Notes: generated by a model not told the origin, from the sequence alone. Shown: positions 16,779-25,968, counted from the stretch's first letter. The stretch: 64,000 bases of DNA from Sulfotelmatobacter sp049792875 (GCA_049792875.1 JBARBI010000212.1:1-64000), one strand, 5' to 3'. Numbers and translations are program-made.

Positions 16779-16844
16779 ACGCCCAGAAATGAAACCGGCC
16801 CAGGATGAACGTCGAAGGATGACCGCCGAAGAATGACCGATGAA
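16774..16844 (+). repeat. Degenerate 14-bp tandem repeats with several ATG codons before the DUF218 gene
   Basis: Between the YrdC-family stop and the next gene lie GGATGAACGTCGAA (16803-16816) and GGATGACCGCCGAA (16817-16830), then the partial unit GAATGACCG (16831-16839), with looser copies from 16774. Each unit brings an ATG followed by an in-frame or nearby stop. The last one, at 16833, is the best start of the next gene. Confidence 0.6.
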
Positions 16845-17453
16845 CCTCCCAACCAGCATCCGCCTCCCCGCTGGTGGTTTCGTCTGTTGATCCTGGCCGT
16901 GGTGGCCACCGGGCTATCACTCACCGTCACGGCTGTGCAGGTGGTGCGTACGGCTTCGCTGCAGGAAGTCCATCCCGCCGATGCCATTGTCGTCTTCGGT
17001 GCGGCAGAATACTCCGGCCACCCCTCCCCCGTGCTGCGGGCGCGCCTTGACCACGCTCTCGACTTGTTCCATCGGGGTGTGGCCCCGGTGGTCATCACGA
17101 CGGGGGGAGCCGGTGACGATCCCAGTTTTAGCGAAGGTGGGGTTGGGCGCGACTATCTGATGCGCCACGGCGTCCCCGAGCGCAGTTTGATCGCCGAAAC
17201 CCAGGGCCGCGACACGTCGGAATCCGCCGCGCGTGTGGGCGTGATCATGCGCGCCAACGGCTTGCACACCTGCATCGCGGTCAGCGATGCCTATCATGTC
17301 TTCCGCATCCGCAAACTGCTGGAGCATGAAGACCTTGCCGCAGTCTTCGTGGCGCCGCGCCCGGACTCGCGGCCCCACACCTGGTGGCAGCGTGTGGTCG
17401 CGGTGTTGCGCGAATCGACCAGCTACTTGCTATGGCGGATCGGAATCACCTAA
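16833..17453 (+). CDS. DUF218 / YdcF-ElyC-SanA family membrane protein
   Basis: 206 residues. A Pro/Trp-rich cytoplasmic N-terminus is followed by one helix (LLILAVVATGLSLTVTAVQVV, residues 16-36). The DUF218 domain then faces the periplasm: DAIVVFGAAEYSG, RLDHALDLF, VITTGGAG, then ETQGRDTSESA and IAVSDAYHVFRI. Relatives (ElyC, SanA) affect envelope integrity and undecaprenyl carrier use. The start is ATG 16833, in a leader crowded with other ATGs. The gene is probably cotranscribed with the upstream YrdC gene. Confidence 0.85.
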   Translation: MTDEPPNQHPPPRWWFRLLILAVVATGLSLTVTAVQVVRTASLQEVHPADAIVVFGAAEYSGHPSPVLRARLDHALDLFHRGVAPVVITTGGAGDDPSFSEGGVGRDYLMRHGVPERSLIAETQGRDTSESAARVGVIMRANGLHTCIAVSDAYHVFRIRKLLEHEDLAAVFVAPRPDSRPHTWWQRVVAVLRESTSYLLWRIGIT

Positions 17454-17468
17454 CGCGCTGGAAATATC

Positions 17469-17792
17469 TTACGGCAAACCTGTCAGCCCCTGCACCGAAG
17501 CAATCTCGTAGTGCGCTGACTTGGCATCGTGCCTCGACAGGTACTGGCGGCGCCCCTCAGGAATCACCGCAGTCTCATAGTCGGCTCCTGCGACCGCACG
17601 AATTGCATCAATCGAGTCCCACAGCATAATGGTAATGAACTCCACCTCCGCACCCGCACTCCTACGAAGCAGATAGCTTCCCCTGTAACCCTTTGCTTTG
17701 CTGATTCCTGGCAGAAGTTCAGGCTACAACATCGCCTCATAAGCGTCGGCGTGCCCGGGTCTTGTGTATCCATGCCACACTCTAGCGATCAT
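17469..17792 (-). pseudogene. Antibiotic-biosynthesis-monooxygenase-domain gene interrupted by one in-frame TAG
   Basis: Reading the minus strand from ATG 17792, behind GGGAGGA, gives MIARVWHGYTRPGHADAYEA, then M-L, then a TAG at 17726-17724. It continues without frameshift as PELLPGISKAKGYRGSYLL, later EVEFITIMLWDSIDAIRAVA and HYEIASVQG, to TAA at 17471-17469. The whole frame is 108 codons, the usual size of small ABM-domain proteins (ferredoxin-like fold, dimeric). The residues on both sides of the TAG fit the family, so a single base change (for example CAG to TAG) is the simplest explanation. It could be a recent pseudogene, a read error or amber readthrough. The downstream part has no good start of its own. 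Confidence 0.75.
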
Positions 17793-17811
17793 ACTGCGGT
17801 TCCTCCCGACG

Positions 17812-18336
17812 TTACCACGACATCCGTTTGCGAAGGTCAGTCACGTGCGCCACGTGATGGTGTCCATGCCACGCGTACAGGGCGAGAGTCTTTTCCAGGG
17901 TCATGGCACCCATTTCCGGATGGCGGAATGTGCGCTTCCATTCCTCTGGCGTGAGCGAGCGCAACAGGCGCACCCAGCGTTCGTGCAAGGAATCGAGCAG
18001 CGTCAACGAAACGGCGATCGGGGTCGACTTGGTGTCCGCCAGTTCTGCCCAGCGATCTTCCGCATAAGGCTTGATCGTCGGTTCGTCTTCCGTGAGGGCC
18101 AGCTTGAACCTCACGTAGGAATTTAGATGGCTGTCCGGCACGTGATGCACCACCTGCCGCACGGTCCATCCGCCGGGCCGGTACGGCGTGTCGAGTTGGG
18201 CCTCGGATAGCCCATTCACGGCCGCGCGCAACTTGGCTGGAGTACCGGCAATGTCGTCCAGGGCCGTTTGTTTCTGCTCTTCGGTCAGCGGTCCGTCGAG
18301 GTGGAATTTGCCAATGGGATAGCGCAGGTCGGTCAT
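17812..18336 (-). CDS. DinB-like, YfiT-type metal-dependent protein
   Basis: 174 residues, matching the YfiT family of DinB four-helix bundles. The metal-ligand histidines are visible: VRQVVHHVPDSH (first helix) and YAWHGHHHVAHV (last helix). The N-terminus LRYPIGKF is also typical. DinB-like proteins of this group are metal-dependent thiol transferases or hydrolases (bacillithiol or similar thiols); the physiological substrate here is unknown. The start is ATG 18336. The ABM-like pseudogene follows 20 bp downstream on the same strand, so the two may have formed a unit. Confidence 0.85.
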   Translation of the reverse strand: MTDLRYPIGKFHLDGPLTEEQKQTALDDIAGTPAKLRAAVNGLSEAQLDTPYRPGGWTVRQVVHHVPDSHLNSYVRFKLALTEDEPTIKPYAEDRWAELADTKSTPIAVSLTLLDSLHERWVRLLRSLTPEEWKRTFRHPEMGAMTLEKTLALYAWHGHHHVAHVTDLRKRMSW

Positions 18337-18643
18337 GATGTCTCCAACTTTGGACTAATGATGAGTGCGAGAGGCCACGGGTTTCAAAAATCCCTTCCTG
18401 CGTAAATTTCGGACGTGGAGGCCATGCCGCCGCAGGGTTGAACTCGATCGGTTAACTACAACCCCTAGTGCCCACCCCTAGCCTACCCCATCCCCTCCGG
18501 CTTCGAAATTCGATTCCTCGTGCCCCTGGCTTGGTGCAAAAGAGGTGGCTTCTAGGCTAAACTCTCCCTGCTGTGGGGTTTAGCGTCTATATACCCGAAG
18601 CCGGCTGTCAGGCCAGCTTCGAGGAACGCCTTCGAGGGACATC
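18337..18643. other. Intergenic region between the divergent DinB-like and Ku genes
   Basis: About 300 bases, somewhat lower in GC, contain CCCTAG/CCTAG stretches (18471-18487) and the A/T-rich segment GTCTATATACCCG near 18587, a possible part of a Ku promoter. I see no ORF worth calling and no clear hairpin terminator. Confidence 0.4.
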
Positions 18644-19477
18644 ATGCCTGCTTCGACTTGGTCGGGTCACTTAACGTTTGGACTCATCTCCATGCCCGTG
18701 CGACTGTTTTCCGGCGCGCGCAGCAGCGGCATTTCCTTCAACATGCTGCATCGCGCCGACAAGTCGCGGCTCAAGCAGCAATACGTCTGCCAAGCCGACG
18801 GCCTCGTGGTGGACCGCGCCGACATCGTCAAGGGCTACGAATTCCGCAAAGATGAATACATCATCATCGAGCCCGATGAGATCAAGAAGATCGAGCCGCA
18901 GACCGCGAAGACCATGGAGATCCTCGAATTCGTGAAGGCTGGCGACGTCGATCCGGTCTATTTCGAATCGTCGTATTACATGATGCCGGAAGAAGCGGGA
19001 CGCCGCCCCTACGCCCTGCTCACCAAGGCGCTCGAAGAGAGCGAATACGTCGCCATCGCCAAGATCACCATGCACAATCGCGAATACACCGTGTTCCTGC
19101 GCCCGCACGAGGGCGGACTCATGCTGCACACCATGTACTACGCCGAGGAAGTTCGCAAGGTGGAAGGTTTCGGCGCGCCTGATGTGGACTTGAAGGAAGC
19201 CGAGGTGAAGGTGGCCCACCAGTTGATCGAAGCGCTTGCCGATGAGTGGGATCCCGAAAAGTACAAGGACAACTTCCAGGAGAACTTGAAGAAACTGATC
19301 GAGGCCAAACTGGAAGGCGGAGAGGTCGCTGCCGTCGAGAAGCCGAAGAAATTGGCCCCGGTCGTAGATCTGATGGCGGCGTTGAAGCAGAGCCTGGCCC
19401 AGATGGAAGGCAAAAAGAAGCCCGCCGCTGCGATCAAGTCCGAGGAGTCAGTGGCCGCAAAGTCTCGCAGACGATGA
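18644..19477 (+). CDS. ku: Ku protein (NHEJ DNA-end binding)
   Basis: 277 residues, normal for bacterial Ku. The N-terminus SGHLTFGLISMPVRLFSG and SISFNMLH-type segment (here GISFNMLHRADKSRL) is diagnostic. Ku ring motifs follow: VKGYEFRKDEYIIIEPDEI, VYFESSYYM and YALLTKALEES. The C-terminal tail after about residue 225 is Lys/Ala-rich, as in Ku extensions that recruit LigD or bind DNA. The protein forms a homodimer that threads onto double-strand ends. It starts at ATG 18644 behind GAGGGA. No ligD or other NHEJ partner is present in the window. Confidence 0.95.
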   Translation: MPASTWSGHLTFGLISMPVRLFSGARSSGISFNMLHRADKSRLKQQYVCQADGLVVDRADIVKGYEFRKDEYIIIEPDEIKKIEPQTAKTMEILEFVKAGDVDPVYFESSYYMMPEEAGRRPYALLTKALEESEYVAIAKITMHNREYTVFLRPHEGGLMLHTMYYAEEVRKVEGFGAPDVDLKEAEVKVAHQLIEALADEWDPEKYKDNFQENLKKLIEAKLEGGEVAAVEKPKKLAPVVDLMAALKQSLAQMEGKKKPAAAIKSEESVAAKSRRR

Positions 19478-19696
19478 GGTGGCGTCCGGCTCTCGGCCTC
19501 TGCCCTTCCCCAACCCGGCGCGATCCCAGAGGCTCCGCGCTGCACCACCGAATCGCTGCGTCAGGCATCTCGCCCCGTTCACTCCGCATCTCTTGCTGAG
19601 AGCTGAGAGCCGCCACCCGGCCTAGCGCGGACGGCCTGCAATCGTTACAATAATCGCTTCTGCCTGAATCATTTTAACCAGAACTTCTTCTTCGGG

Positions 19697-21691
19697 GTGC
19701 CGATGAGTTTCCGACGTGTGGGCTGGGTGGCGGCGATTGCGCTGGCAACTTTGCTCGATATTTCCTGTGGTCAAGTTTATCGCCCAGTGGTCATTCCCAC
19801 GAGCACGACTCCGCCCGATCCGGCAAACTTCCATGCCGTTTTTGGGATCAGCGCCAACGTGCCGTTTAACCCCGGCACGGCGCTCCAGATCGACGTATCA
19901 GGAGACACCAACATCGGCGTGGCCAACATGGGGATCAATCCCACGCATGCCGCCGTTCTGCCCAACAATTCAAGAGTTTTCGTGGCCAGCGCGGGCAGTA
20001 TGTTCCCGGGAGACACCGACGTCGTCACGGCGTTCTTCCCCGCCAGTTCTGGTTCCGTTGCGAGCGGATTGGGTACGCCGACGAACTTCAACATGCCAAA
20101 CGTCGGTCCGTTTCAGTCTGCCAACATCGTGGCCATTAGTGAAGACCCCGTTTCCAGTGTCGTGACCATGACGCTCAGTGCTCCATTGATCAAAGCCCAG
20201 GTAGGCGGGCAGATCGTGGTCGCCGGTGTGGGTGTTCCCCAGTACGACGGAAGTTTTCCCATGACGTCCGTCAACGGCACAACGATTCAGTATGTGAATT
20301 CCATCTCCAGCTTGGTTTCCAGTTCCGGTGGAACGGCGACGGTTCCGATTCCGCTTTCTTGTTCGTATCTCCCTGACTTCGTGGCGACCTCGCAGACCAC
20401 AGCCGTGTATGTAGCCAACTATGGCGTCGAGAACGACCCGAATTGCAATTTCAGCAGCACCGACTCGGTCGCGGTCCTGAATCCCGCGCAGAACACAGTG
20501 GCCAACATTGTGTATCTACCCGCAGGCTCCCATCCCATTGCGATGACCGAGCCCCCCAATGCGGCCAATCTCTACGTGCTGAACCAGGGCAGCAATACGG
20601 TCATGGATATTTCCCCGCAGGACTTGTCAACGCTGGCCAATATCCCGATTCCCAACTCACCGGTGTGGGCAGTCTCGCGTCCAGACAGCTTGCGCGTATA
20701 CATACTGACACAAGGGGATGGGCTGCTCTACACCATCGACACGGCCGCGAACGCCGTGATTGGATCGCCTCAATCCGTGGGAGGCCCCGGCGCCAACTTC
20801 GTGCTCTACGACAAGAGTCGGAACCGTTTATACGTAACCAATCCGACCGCGGGGACGGTCTACGTTTTCGATGCGACAACCAGCACGCCTTCGCTCCTGG
20901 GCAATATTTCCCTAGCCTCGGAATGCCCCAACGGCTGTGCCCCAGTTTCGGTGGCTGCGCTGCCCGATGGCTCCCGCTTTTATGTAGCGAGCTACGAGAC
21001 GGAGGCGACCTGTCCCGATCCGAATATCGGAACGGCCGCACCTTGCATCATTCCCCGTCTCACCGTGTTCGACGCCCTCAGTTTGACCGTGAAGCCCATT
21101 CCATCGTCCCTGCTGTCGCCGTCGTTGTCGTTGCTCTCATCGGCGCAGTTCAGTGCCACCCAATATGCGGTGCCGATACTCGCCTCCTGCGTGACGCCTG
21201 CCACTTACACGCCGGCTACGATCCGGTTCCGCATGTTCACCACCGCCTCTGCCGACAGCAGCCACGTATATGTCAGCATCTGCGACGCCGGTGCGATTGC
21301 CGACATCAGCACGAACACGAGTTCAATCGCGGTCGGAGGGAACACCCCCGACACGCTTGTGACCGATGTGCCGACGCCGTTCGGCGTTTGCGGCGCGCCC
21401 AGTTGTACCACTGTGGCCGCAATCACCGGATTCTCGATCACCTCAAATGTGGTTACGTTTCAGGCTGCGAACAGCTTCGTAGCGGGACAACGGGTCTCAA
21501 TTTCGGGGTTGAGCACGGGGACTTACTTGAACGGTCAGACGTTTTCTGTTCTCGGGACGGGGTTGACAGCGGCACAGTTCGAATGCGACCTCTCCACCTC
21601 GACCGCCGACATGCAACCCACGGCCGATTCTGGGAACGCGGGACCGCTGCCGCCTACGCAAACACCGATCCTCCTGCTGACCGGGCAATAG
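19697..21691 (+). CDS. Lipoprotein with YVTN-like beta-propeller repeats
   Basis: 664 residues (GTG 19697; an ATG two codons later is an equal alternative). The signal AIALATLLDISCGQ ends in a lipobox-like LDISC, so it is probably lipid-anchored. The body carries repeated propeller-type blades: VYVANYGVEND, then NTVANIVYLPAGSHPIAMTE, NLYVLNQGSNTVMDI, RLYVTNPTAGTVYVFDA. Blades of this kind occur in YVTN/lactonase-like surface proteins. Low-complexity Ser/Thr stretches lie between blades. A second lipoprotein of this type is encoded at 58393-59760. No enzymatic residues can be named; a binding or surface role is likely. Confidence 0.75.
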   Translation: MPMSFRRVGWVAAIALATLLDISCGQVYRPVVIPTSTTPPDPANFHAVFGISANVPFNPGTALQIDVSGDTNIGVANMGINPTHAAVLPNNSRVFVASAGSMFPGDTDVVTAFFPASSGSVASGLGTPTNFNMPNVGPFQSANIVAISEDPVSSVVTMTLSAPLIKAQVGGQIVVAGVGVPQYDGSFPMTSVNGTTIQYVNSISSLVSSSGGTATVPIPLSCSYLPDFVATSQTTAVYVANYGVENDPNCNFSSTDSVAVLNPAQNTVANIVYLPAGSHPIAMTEPPNAANLYVLNQGSNTVMDISPQDLSTLANIPIPNSPVWAVSRPDSLRVYILTQGDGLLYTIDTAANAVIGSPQSVGGPGANFVLYDKSRNRLYVTNPTAGTVYVFDATTSTPSLLGNISLASECPNGCAPVSVAALPDGSRFYVASYETEATCPDPNIGTAAPCIIPRLTVFDALSLTVKPIPSSLLSPSLSLLSSAQFSATQYAVPILASCVTPATYTPATIRFRMFTTASADSSHVYVSICDAGAIADISTNTSSIAVGGNTPDTLVTDVPTPFGVCGAPSCTTVAAITGFSITSNVVTFQAANSFVAGQRVSISGLSTGTYLNGQTFSVLGTGLTAAQFECDLSTSTADMQPTADSGNAGPLPPTQTPILLLTGQ

Positions 21692-21715
21692 GTGGGAACG
21701 GAAGGGAAGGGAAGC

Positions 21716-22969
21716 CTAAACCTTGGCGGGAACTTCTTCTTTCACAGCGGCCCTGGGAGCGTAGTGTGAGTCCACATAATCGTCGAGAATCTCGATGAAC
21801 TCCGCGACAATGCGATCGCCCTTGAGCGTGGTGAAAAGCCGTCCGTCCACATAAACTGGCGCTTTGGGCTCTTCGAAAGTGCCGGGCAGGGAAATGCCGA
21901 TGTTGGCATGCTTCGATTCCCCCGGCCCATTGACCACACAGCCCATCACGGCAAGCTTCATCTCTTCCACGCCGATGTAGCGGCCCTTCCATGAGGGCAT
22001 CTGCTCGCGGAGGTAGGACTGAATCTGCTCCGCCATCTCCTGGAAGAACGTGCTGGTCGTGCGTCCGCAGCCCGGGCACGCCGTCACCTGCGGTGTGAAG
22101 CTGCGGATGCCCATCGATTGCAGAATCTGTTGGGCCACGCGGACTTCTTCGGTGCGGTCGCCTCCAGGAGCCGGAGTCAACGATACTCGGATGGTATCGC
22201 CAATACCTTCCTGCAGCACCACCCCCATCGCAGCGCTCGACGCAACTACGCCCTTCGCACCCATTCCCGCTTCCGTCAGTCCCAGGTGCAGCGGATACTC
22301 GCAGCGTGCGGCCAGCGCGCGGTAAACGTCGATCAGGTCCTGTACGCCACTCACTTTCGCGCTGAGAATGATCTGGTCGCTGCGCAGCCCGAATTGCTCG
22401 GCCAGTTGTGCCGAATTCAGCGCGCTTACCACCATCGCTTCCATGGTCACTTCACGCGCGTCTTTTGGCTCATCGAGCCGAGAATTTTCGTCCATCATGC
22501 GGGTCAGCAGCACCTGGTCGAGCGATCCCCAGTTCACACCAATACGCACCGGCTTCTGATACTTCACCGCGACTTCGATCATGGTGCGGAAATTGGAGTC
22601 TCCGGTGCGTCCGATACTGGCGTTGCCGGGATTGATGCGGTACTTGGCCAGATCGCGCGCGCACTCGGGATACTTGGTCAGCAGAACATGCCCGTTGTAG
22701 TGAAAGTCGCCGATGATTGGCACGTGGATGCCCTGCTTGTCGAGTTGCTCGACGATGTGGGGAAGGGCCGCCGCAGCCTCGTCGTTATTCACCGTGACGC
22801 GCACCAGTTCTGACCCGGCACGGGCCAGCGCCGCCACCTGTTGAACGGTCGAGGGCACATCCGCCGTATCCGTATTGGTCATGGACTGCACCGCAATCGG
22901 TGCATTCGAGCCCACCCGCACACCCCCGACGACGGCAGTCACAGTCTTTCTACGTTGAATATTAGCCAT
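21716..22969 (-). CDS. ispG: 4-hydroxy-3-methylbut-2-en-1-yl diphosphate synthase
   Basis: 417 residues, typical for bacterial IspG (GcpE). The N-terminal TIM-barrel starts with VRVGSNAPIAVQSMTNTDT. The [4Fe-4S] domain has TACPGCGRTTS (CxxC) and later a Cys at AVMGCVVNGPGES, the three Cys ligands. It converts MEcPP to HMBPP in the MEP pathway, using reduced ferredoxin or flavodoxin. Together with dxr in the same window it marks the non-mevalonate route. The gene is convergent with the propeller lipoprotein gene, 24 bp away. Confidence 0.96.
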   Translation of the reverse strand: MANIQRRKTVTAVVGGVRVGSNAPIAVQSMTNTDTADVPSTVQQVAALARAGSELVRVTVNNDEAAAALPHIVEQLDKQGIHVPIIGDFHYNGHVLLTKYPECARDLAKYRINPGNASIGRTGDSNFRTMIEVAVKYQKPVRIGVNWGSLDQVLLTRMMDENSRLDEPKDAREVTMEAMVVSALNSAQLAEQFGLRSDQIILSAKVSGVQDLIDVYRALAARCEYPLHLGLTEAGMGAKGVVASSAAMGVVLQEGIGDTIRVSLTPAPGGDRTEEVRVAQQILQSMGIRSFTPQVTACPGCGRTTSTFFQEMAEQIQSYLREQMPSWKGRYIGVEEMKLAVMGCVVNGPGESKHANIGISLPGTFEEPKAPVYVDGRLFTTLKGDRIVAEFIEILDDYVDSHYAPRAAVKEEVPAKV

Positions 22970-23162
22970 ATGGAAACTTCCATTTTACCATGCAGACACC
23001 GGGCTGGAGGCTCTTGGCGACCCCAGCGCTTTCCGACCTGCGGTGAGCGTGGAACCGACTAACCGCTCGTTCAGTTTGGTACGGAGGGATATACTCATTG
23101 CCAAGGAGCGTGCCCCTCTCCGTGTGGTTATGTCCCGACCCAGTCTGGGCCGAGGAGGTAAC

Positions 23163-24422
23163 ATGCATAGCCGCTTTGGCGCCGTGGTCCTGTGGTTCGT
23201 CGCGATGGCTATGGGCCCCGGATTCGTAGCTGGGTTGCAAACCAAGCCAGCTGAATCCGAGAAGCAGGCAAACGATAAGGCCGCCGTGGTTCGACTGCTT
23301 AGTTTCGCCGAGACGACTTATTTTCAATCCCACGGACGGTACGCGACGTTTGCAGAACTGGTGCAGTCTGGCCAAATTCAGCAGGGCGCGCTGCAGTCGA
23401 GCGCAGATGCGCGCGCCTTCCGGTTGCTGAATCTGCAATCCGATTCGCAGCCAATCGCCGGTTTTGTTCTCAGCGTGGTGGTGGCTTCCGACGGGAGGAC
23501 GTACCACCTTTCTCTAAAGCAGCTCGACGAGACGTGCGGGCTCGGGTGGTTCAGCGATGAAACTGGAGCCTTGTATGAGGGCAAACGCGTGGATTGCGCC
23601 GCGCAGACGGTAGCGCCCGTCCCGAGTACTGCAGCGTCCGTCCCGGGTAACTGGAGTCCACCGGATATCGATGCCGTGGTGCCTCCCGTTCGAGCCGAGA
23701 TCCCGTGTCCGTTGCCGCAGATCCTGCATGAGACGAGCCAACGGGCGCAAGAACTCGTCGAGAACCTGCAGAGCTTCGCCGCGAGCGAGCGAATCGAGCA
23801 CATCGAGTTCGGAAAGAATGGGAAACTGCGCGGCTCCACAAAGCAGGTAGTTAATTACACCGCGCAGATCGAGCAAAGCCCCACGGGACTGTGGGTGGAG
23901 GAATACCGTTCGGGAGAATCTGAAATCCAGCGGCCGCTTCTGACGGATACAGGGACCGCAGCGTTCGCGTTGATCTTTCATCCGCGTCATATCGCAGACT
24001 TCGATATCCGCTGTGAGGGGCAGACCGAACTACAAGGGGTGCCCACATGGCAGGTGCACTTTGAAGAGCGCGACGATCCGACCAAGTCATTTCATGCAAT
24101 CCGAATCGATCGCTCGACTTATAACCTGAGATTCAAAGGGCGCGCGTGGATCGCGCGGGACAACCACCAGGTTTTGCGCATGCAAACAGACTTGGTGGCT
24201 CCGATCCCGAAAATTGATTTGCAACTCGAGCATCTGGAGATCGCTTATGCGCCGGTTGAGTTTCCGAAACGCAAGGTTCAGCTATGGCTTCCGGAGAGCG
24301 CGGCGCTCTATATCAGCTATCACGGCCACCGATATGAACGTCTGCACCAGTTCAGTCGGTTCCAGCTCTTCTGGGTGGACACGAGCGAAAGCGTCCAAGA
24401 GCCGCATTCGAGCTCGGATTGA
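23163..24422 (+). CDS. Secreted protein of unknown function, paralogue of 1890-2714
   Basis: About 419 residues from ATG 23163, chosen because AGGAGG ends four bases upstream and a signal peptide follows at once (FGAVVLWFVAMAMGPGFVAG). The frame is open to 23043, but that part is not signal-like. Residues 20-150 form a helical domain resembling a type IV pilin-like C-terminal region (RYATFAELVQSG, TYHLSLKQLDETCGLGWFSD), with a Cys pair. The C-terminal 200 residues match the 1890-2714 protein in order: GRAWIA, PVEFPKRKVQLWLPES, LHQFSRFQLF. No function can be assigned. Confidence 0.75.
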   Translation: MHSRFGAVVLWFVAMAMGPGFVAGLQTKPAESEKQANDKAAVVRLLSFAETTYFQSHGRYATFAELVQSGQIQQGALQSSADARAFRLLNLQSDSQPIAGFVLSVVVASDGRTYHLSLKQLDETCGLGWFSDETGALYEGKRVDCAAQTVAPVPSTAASVPGNWSPPDIDAVVPPVRAEIPCPLPQILHETSQRAQELVENLQSFAASERIEHIEFGKNGKLRGSTKQVVNYTAQIEQSPTGLWVEEYRSGESEIQRPLLTDTGTAAFALIFHPRHIADFDIRCEGQTELQGVPTWQVHFEERDDPTKSFHAIRIDRSTYNLRFKGRAWIARDNHQVLRMQTDLVAPIPKIDLQLEHLEIAYAPVEFPKRKVQLWLPESAALYISYHGHRYERLHQFSRFQLFWVDTSESVQEPHSSSD

Positions 24423-24847
24423 CGGAAGTCACCGTTTGGTTGCCGTCCATTTCATATTGTGAACACAATTTCACCCTTTGACTTGGTCAACGGTTAAGAC
24501 CGCTTTCCGGAGATTGCCTCCGCCCGCAGGCCCGGCGAGCGCGGCCTTTACGGATTTCGTAACAGGGCACGACCCGCTGTCGGGCTGCCGGGGCGCTTGA
24601 GCGCCCCCCCCCGGACTTTCCCCTGGTCGTTGTTTCGACGGCCCTTACCTCGGGCGGGAATCGCGAGCGATCCCTGCAAAACTCGGAATCTGTAACGGAT
24701 TTCCTGGTCTTGGCGTCTGGAAAAGCAGCGGGTCTACCATTCGATCCTCCCACTGGCAAACGAGCGAACAGGCCTAGGGACGAAAGATTGGACTGTCACT
24801 GGGCTCCGATTCCTCACCACACTTTGTCCGAAATGGAGGTTTTTCCA
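24423..24847. other. 425-base intergenic region
   Basis: This gap separates two plus-strand genes of unknown function. It contains a run of ten C after GCG (about 24603-24613), useful as a slippage-prone marker, and GC-rich palindromic bits (CCGGGGCGCTTGAGCGCC, 24589-24606). The Shine-Dalgarno of the next gene (GGAGG) lies at 24836-24840. I see no ORF I would call. Confidence 0.45.
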
Positions 24848-25894
24848 ATGAATCACCGCATCCAAGCAACTCAGACCGGGAAGAAACCAGTCGCCATCCA
24901 CCGCGATAACCCTGTCGCTCCCGCATGGCCCAGTTACACGGGCAATTCTGAGTTTGTGGGAACCAGTCCGAGCGGCCGGGTGACTGTATATGTTGATCCC
25001 ACACTCGGCCAGCCAGCGCTGCAGAACGCTCAGGATCTGGTCAACGATGCCGATCGCGTGGTGGCCGCCAACGATGGAATCTTCGGCACCACCGGCGGCC
25101 CGGTCAACGTCATTGTGTTCGCCCTCGGAGGCGCCACCGACGGTACCGGCGGCGCCGACCACATGGGCTGCGATTACACCACCGGTGCCGCCATCGAGTG
25201 TTGCGCTTCCTTCGGCAACTCCGCTCGTGTCTCAGCCCTGTTTGAAGCTGAACTGAGCGAGTGCTCGATGAACGGAAACCTGTGCGGCCTCAGCACCGGC
25301 GAAGCACTGTCACGCTGGTGTGCTACTGTGATCGGCAACAACGCTCTTGCCGATTTCTCCACCGCCCCGCAGTGGGCGCAAGATGGCGAACCGGATTTCG
25401 TCGATCAGACCGACCAAACCGACCAAAGCGCGGACAGCACCGGTTGCGGAATGGCGTTTCTATCATGGCTTATCAGCCAGGGCTACGGTCTGGAGAAGAT
25501 CGCACCGACGATGGTCAACCTGGGCGACGCCGGAACTCTGGCTCAGCTCTATGCCAACCTCACCTCCGATGATGCCGCCAACGCCTGGCCGAATTTCCAG
25601 AACGCGGTCCATGCACTGCCCAACGGCGTAACCAGCGACGATCCTTTCGGTGGACTGGCCAACGCATTGCAGATGAGACACTTGGCTCCGCGAACGGCAG
25701 AGCTGGTAGGCAGAGTTTTCGCGGCCATGGTCGCTGATCTCACCGCAGGGCGGCAGTCGGAGCAAATCATGGCCAACGTGCGTGCCGCTATGCTGACGGT
25801 TTCCACTGGCAAGGCACCGGCCCTCTGCCCGCCCAAGTCCAAGCGTCTGCGCCCACCGGTGAAGGTGGACCAGCGCACGACCAAGTCGGCGTAG
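24848..25894 (+). CDS. Cys-rich protein of unknown function
   Basis: 348 residues from ATG 24848, placed behind GGAGG at a normal distance; the in-frame ATG at 24833 overlaps that Shine-Dalgarno. There is no signal peptide. Residues 40-260 form one domain with several Cys (MGCDYTTG, ECCASFGNS, ELSECSMNGNLCG, SRWCA, TGCGMAF) and an acidic repeat, DQTDQTDQSAD. The pattern FEAELSEC, EALSRWC and ADHMGC could suggest a degenerate metallopeptidase, but no HExxH is present. The C-terminal 60 residues are helical and basic. Not recognised. A strong bidirectional terminator follows. Confidence 0.6.
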   Translation: MNHRIQATQTGKKPVAIHRDNPVAPAWPSYTGNSEFVGTSPSGRVTVYVDPTLGQPALQNAQDLVNDADRVVAANDGIFGTTGGPVNVIVFALGGATDGTGGADHMGCDYTTGAAIECCASFGNSARVSALFEAELSECSMNGNLCGLSTGEALSRWCATVIGNNALADFSTAPQWAQDGEPDFVDQTDQTDQSADSTGCGMAFLSWLISQGYGLEKIAPTMVNLGDAGTLAQLYANLTSDDAANAWPNFQNAVHALPNGVTSDDPFGGLANALQMRHLAPRTAELVGRVFAAMVADLTAGRQSEQIMANVRAAMLTVSTGKAPALCPPKSKRLRPPVKVDQRTTKSA

Positions 25895-25914
25895 GCACGA
25901 CGCTAAAAGTCAAG

Positions 25915-25946
25915 AAAAAGCCGGCGGCTGAAGATCAGCCGCCGGC
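25915..25946. terminator. Perfect 12-bp stem intrinsic terminator between convergent genes
   Basis: GCCGGCGGCTGA (25920-25931) and TCAGCCGCCGGC (25935-25946) are perfectly complementary, with an AGA loop. On the minus strand the stem is followed by TTTTT (25919-25915), so it terminates rseP. It probably also stops transcription from the plus-strand gene ending at 25894. Confidence 0.85.
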
Positions 25947-25968
25947 TTCGTGTGAAAGCCCCGGAAAT

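Noticed and set aside
24603..24613. Poly-C run as a phase-variable tract
   Set aside because: It lies in an intergenic region far from either start codon, with no frame crossing it that I would call a gene.
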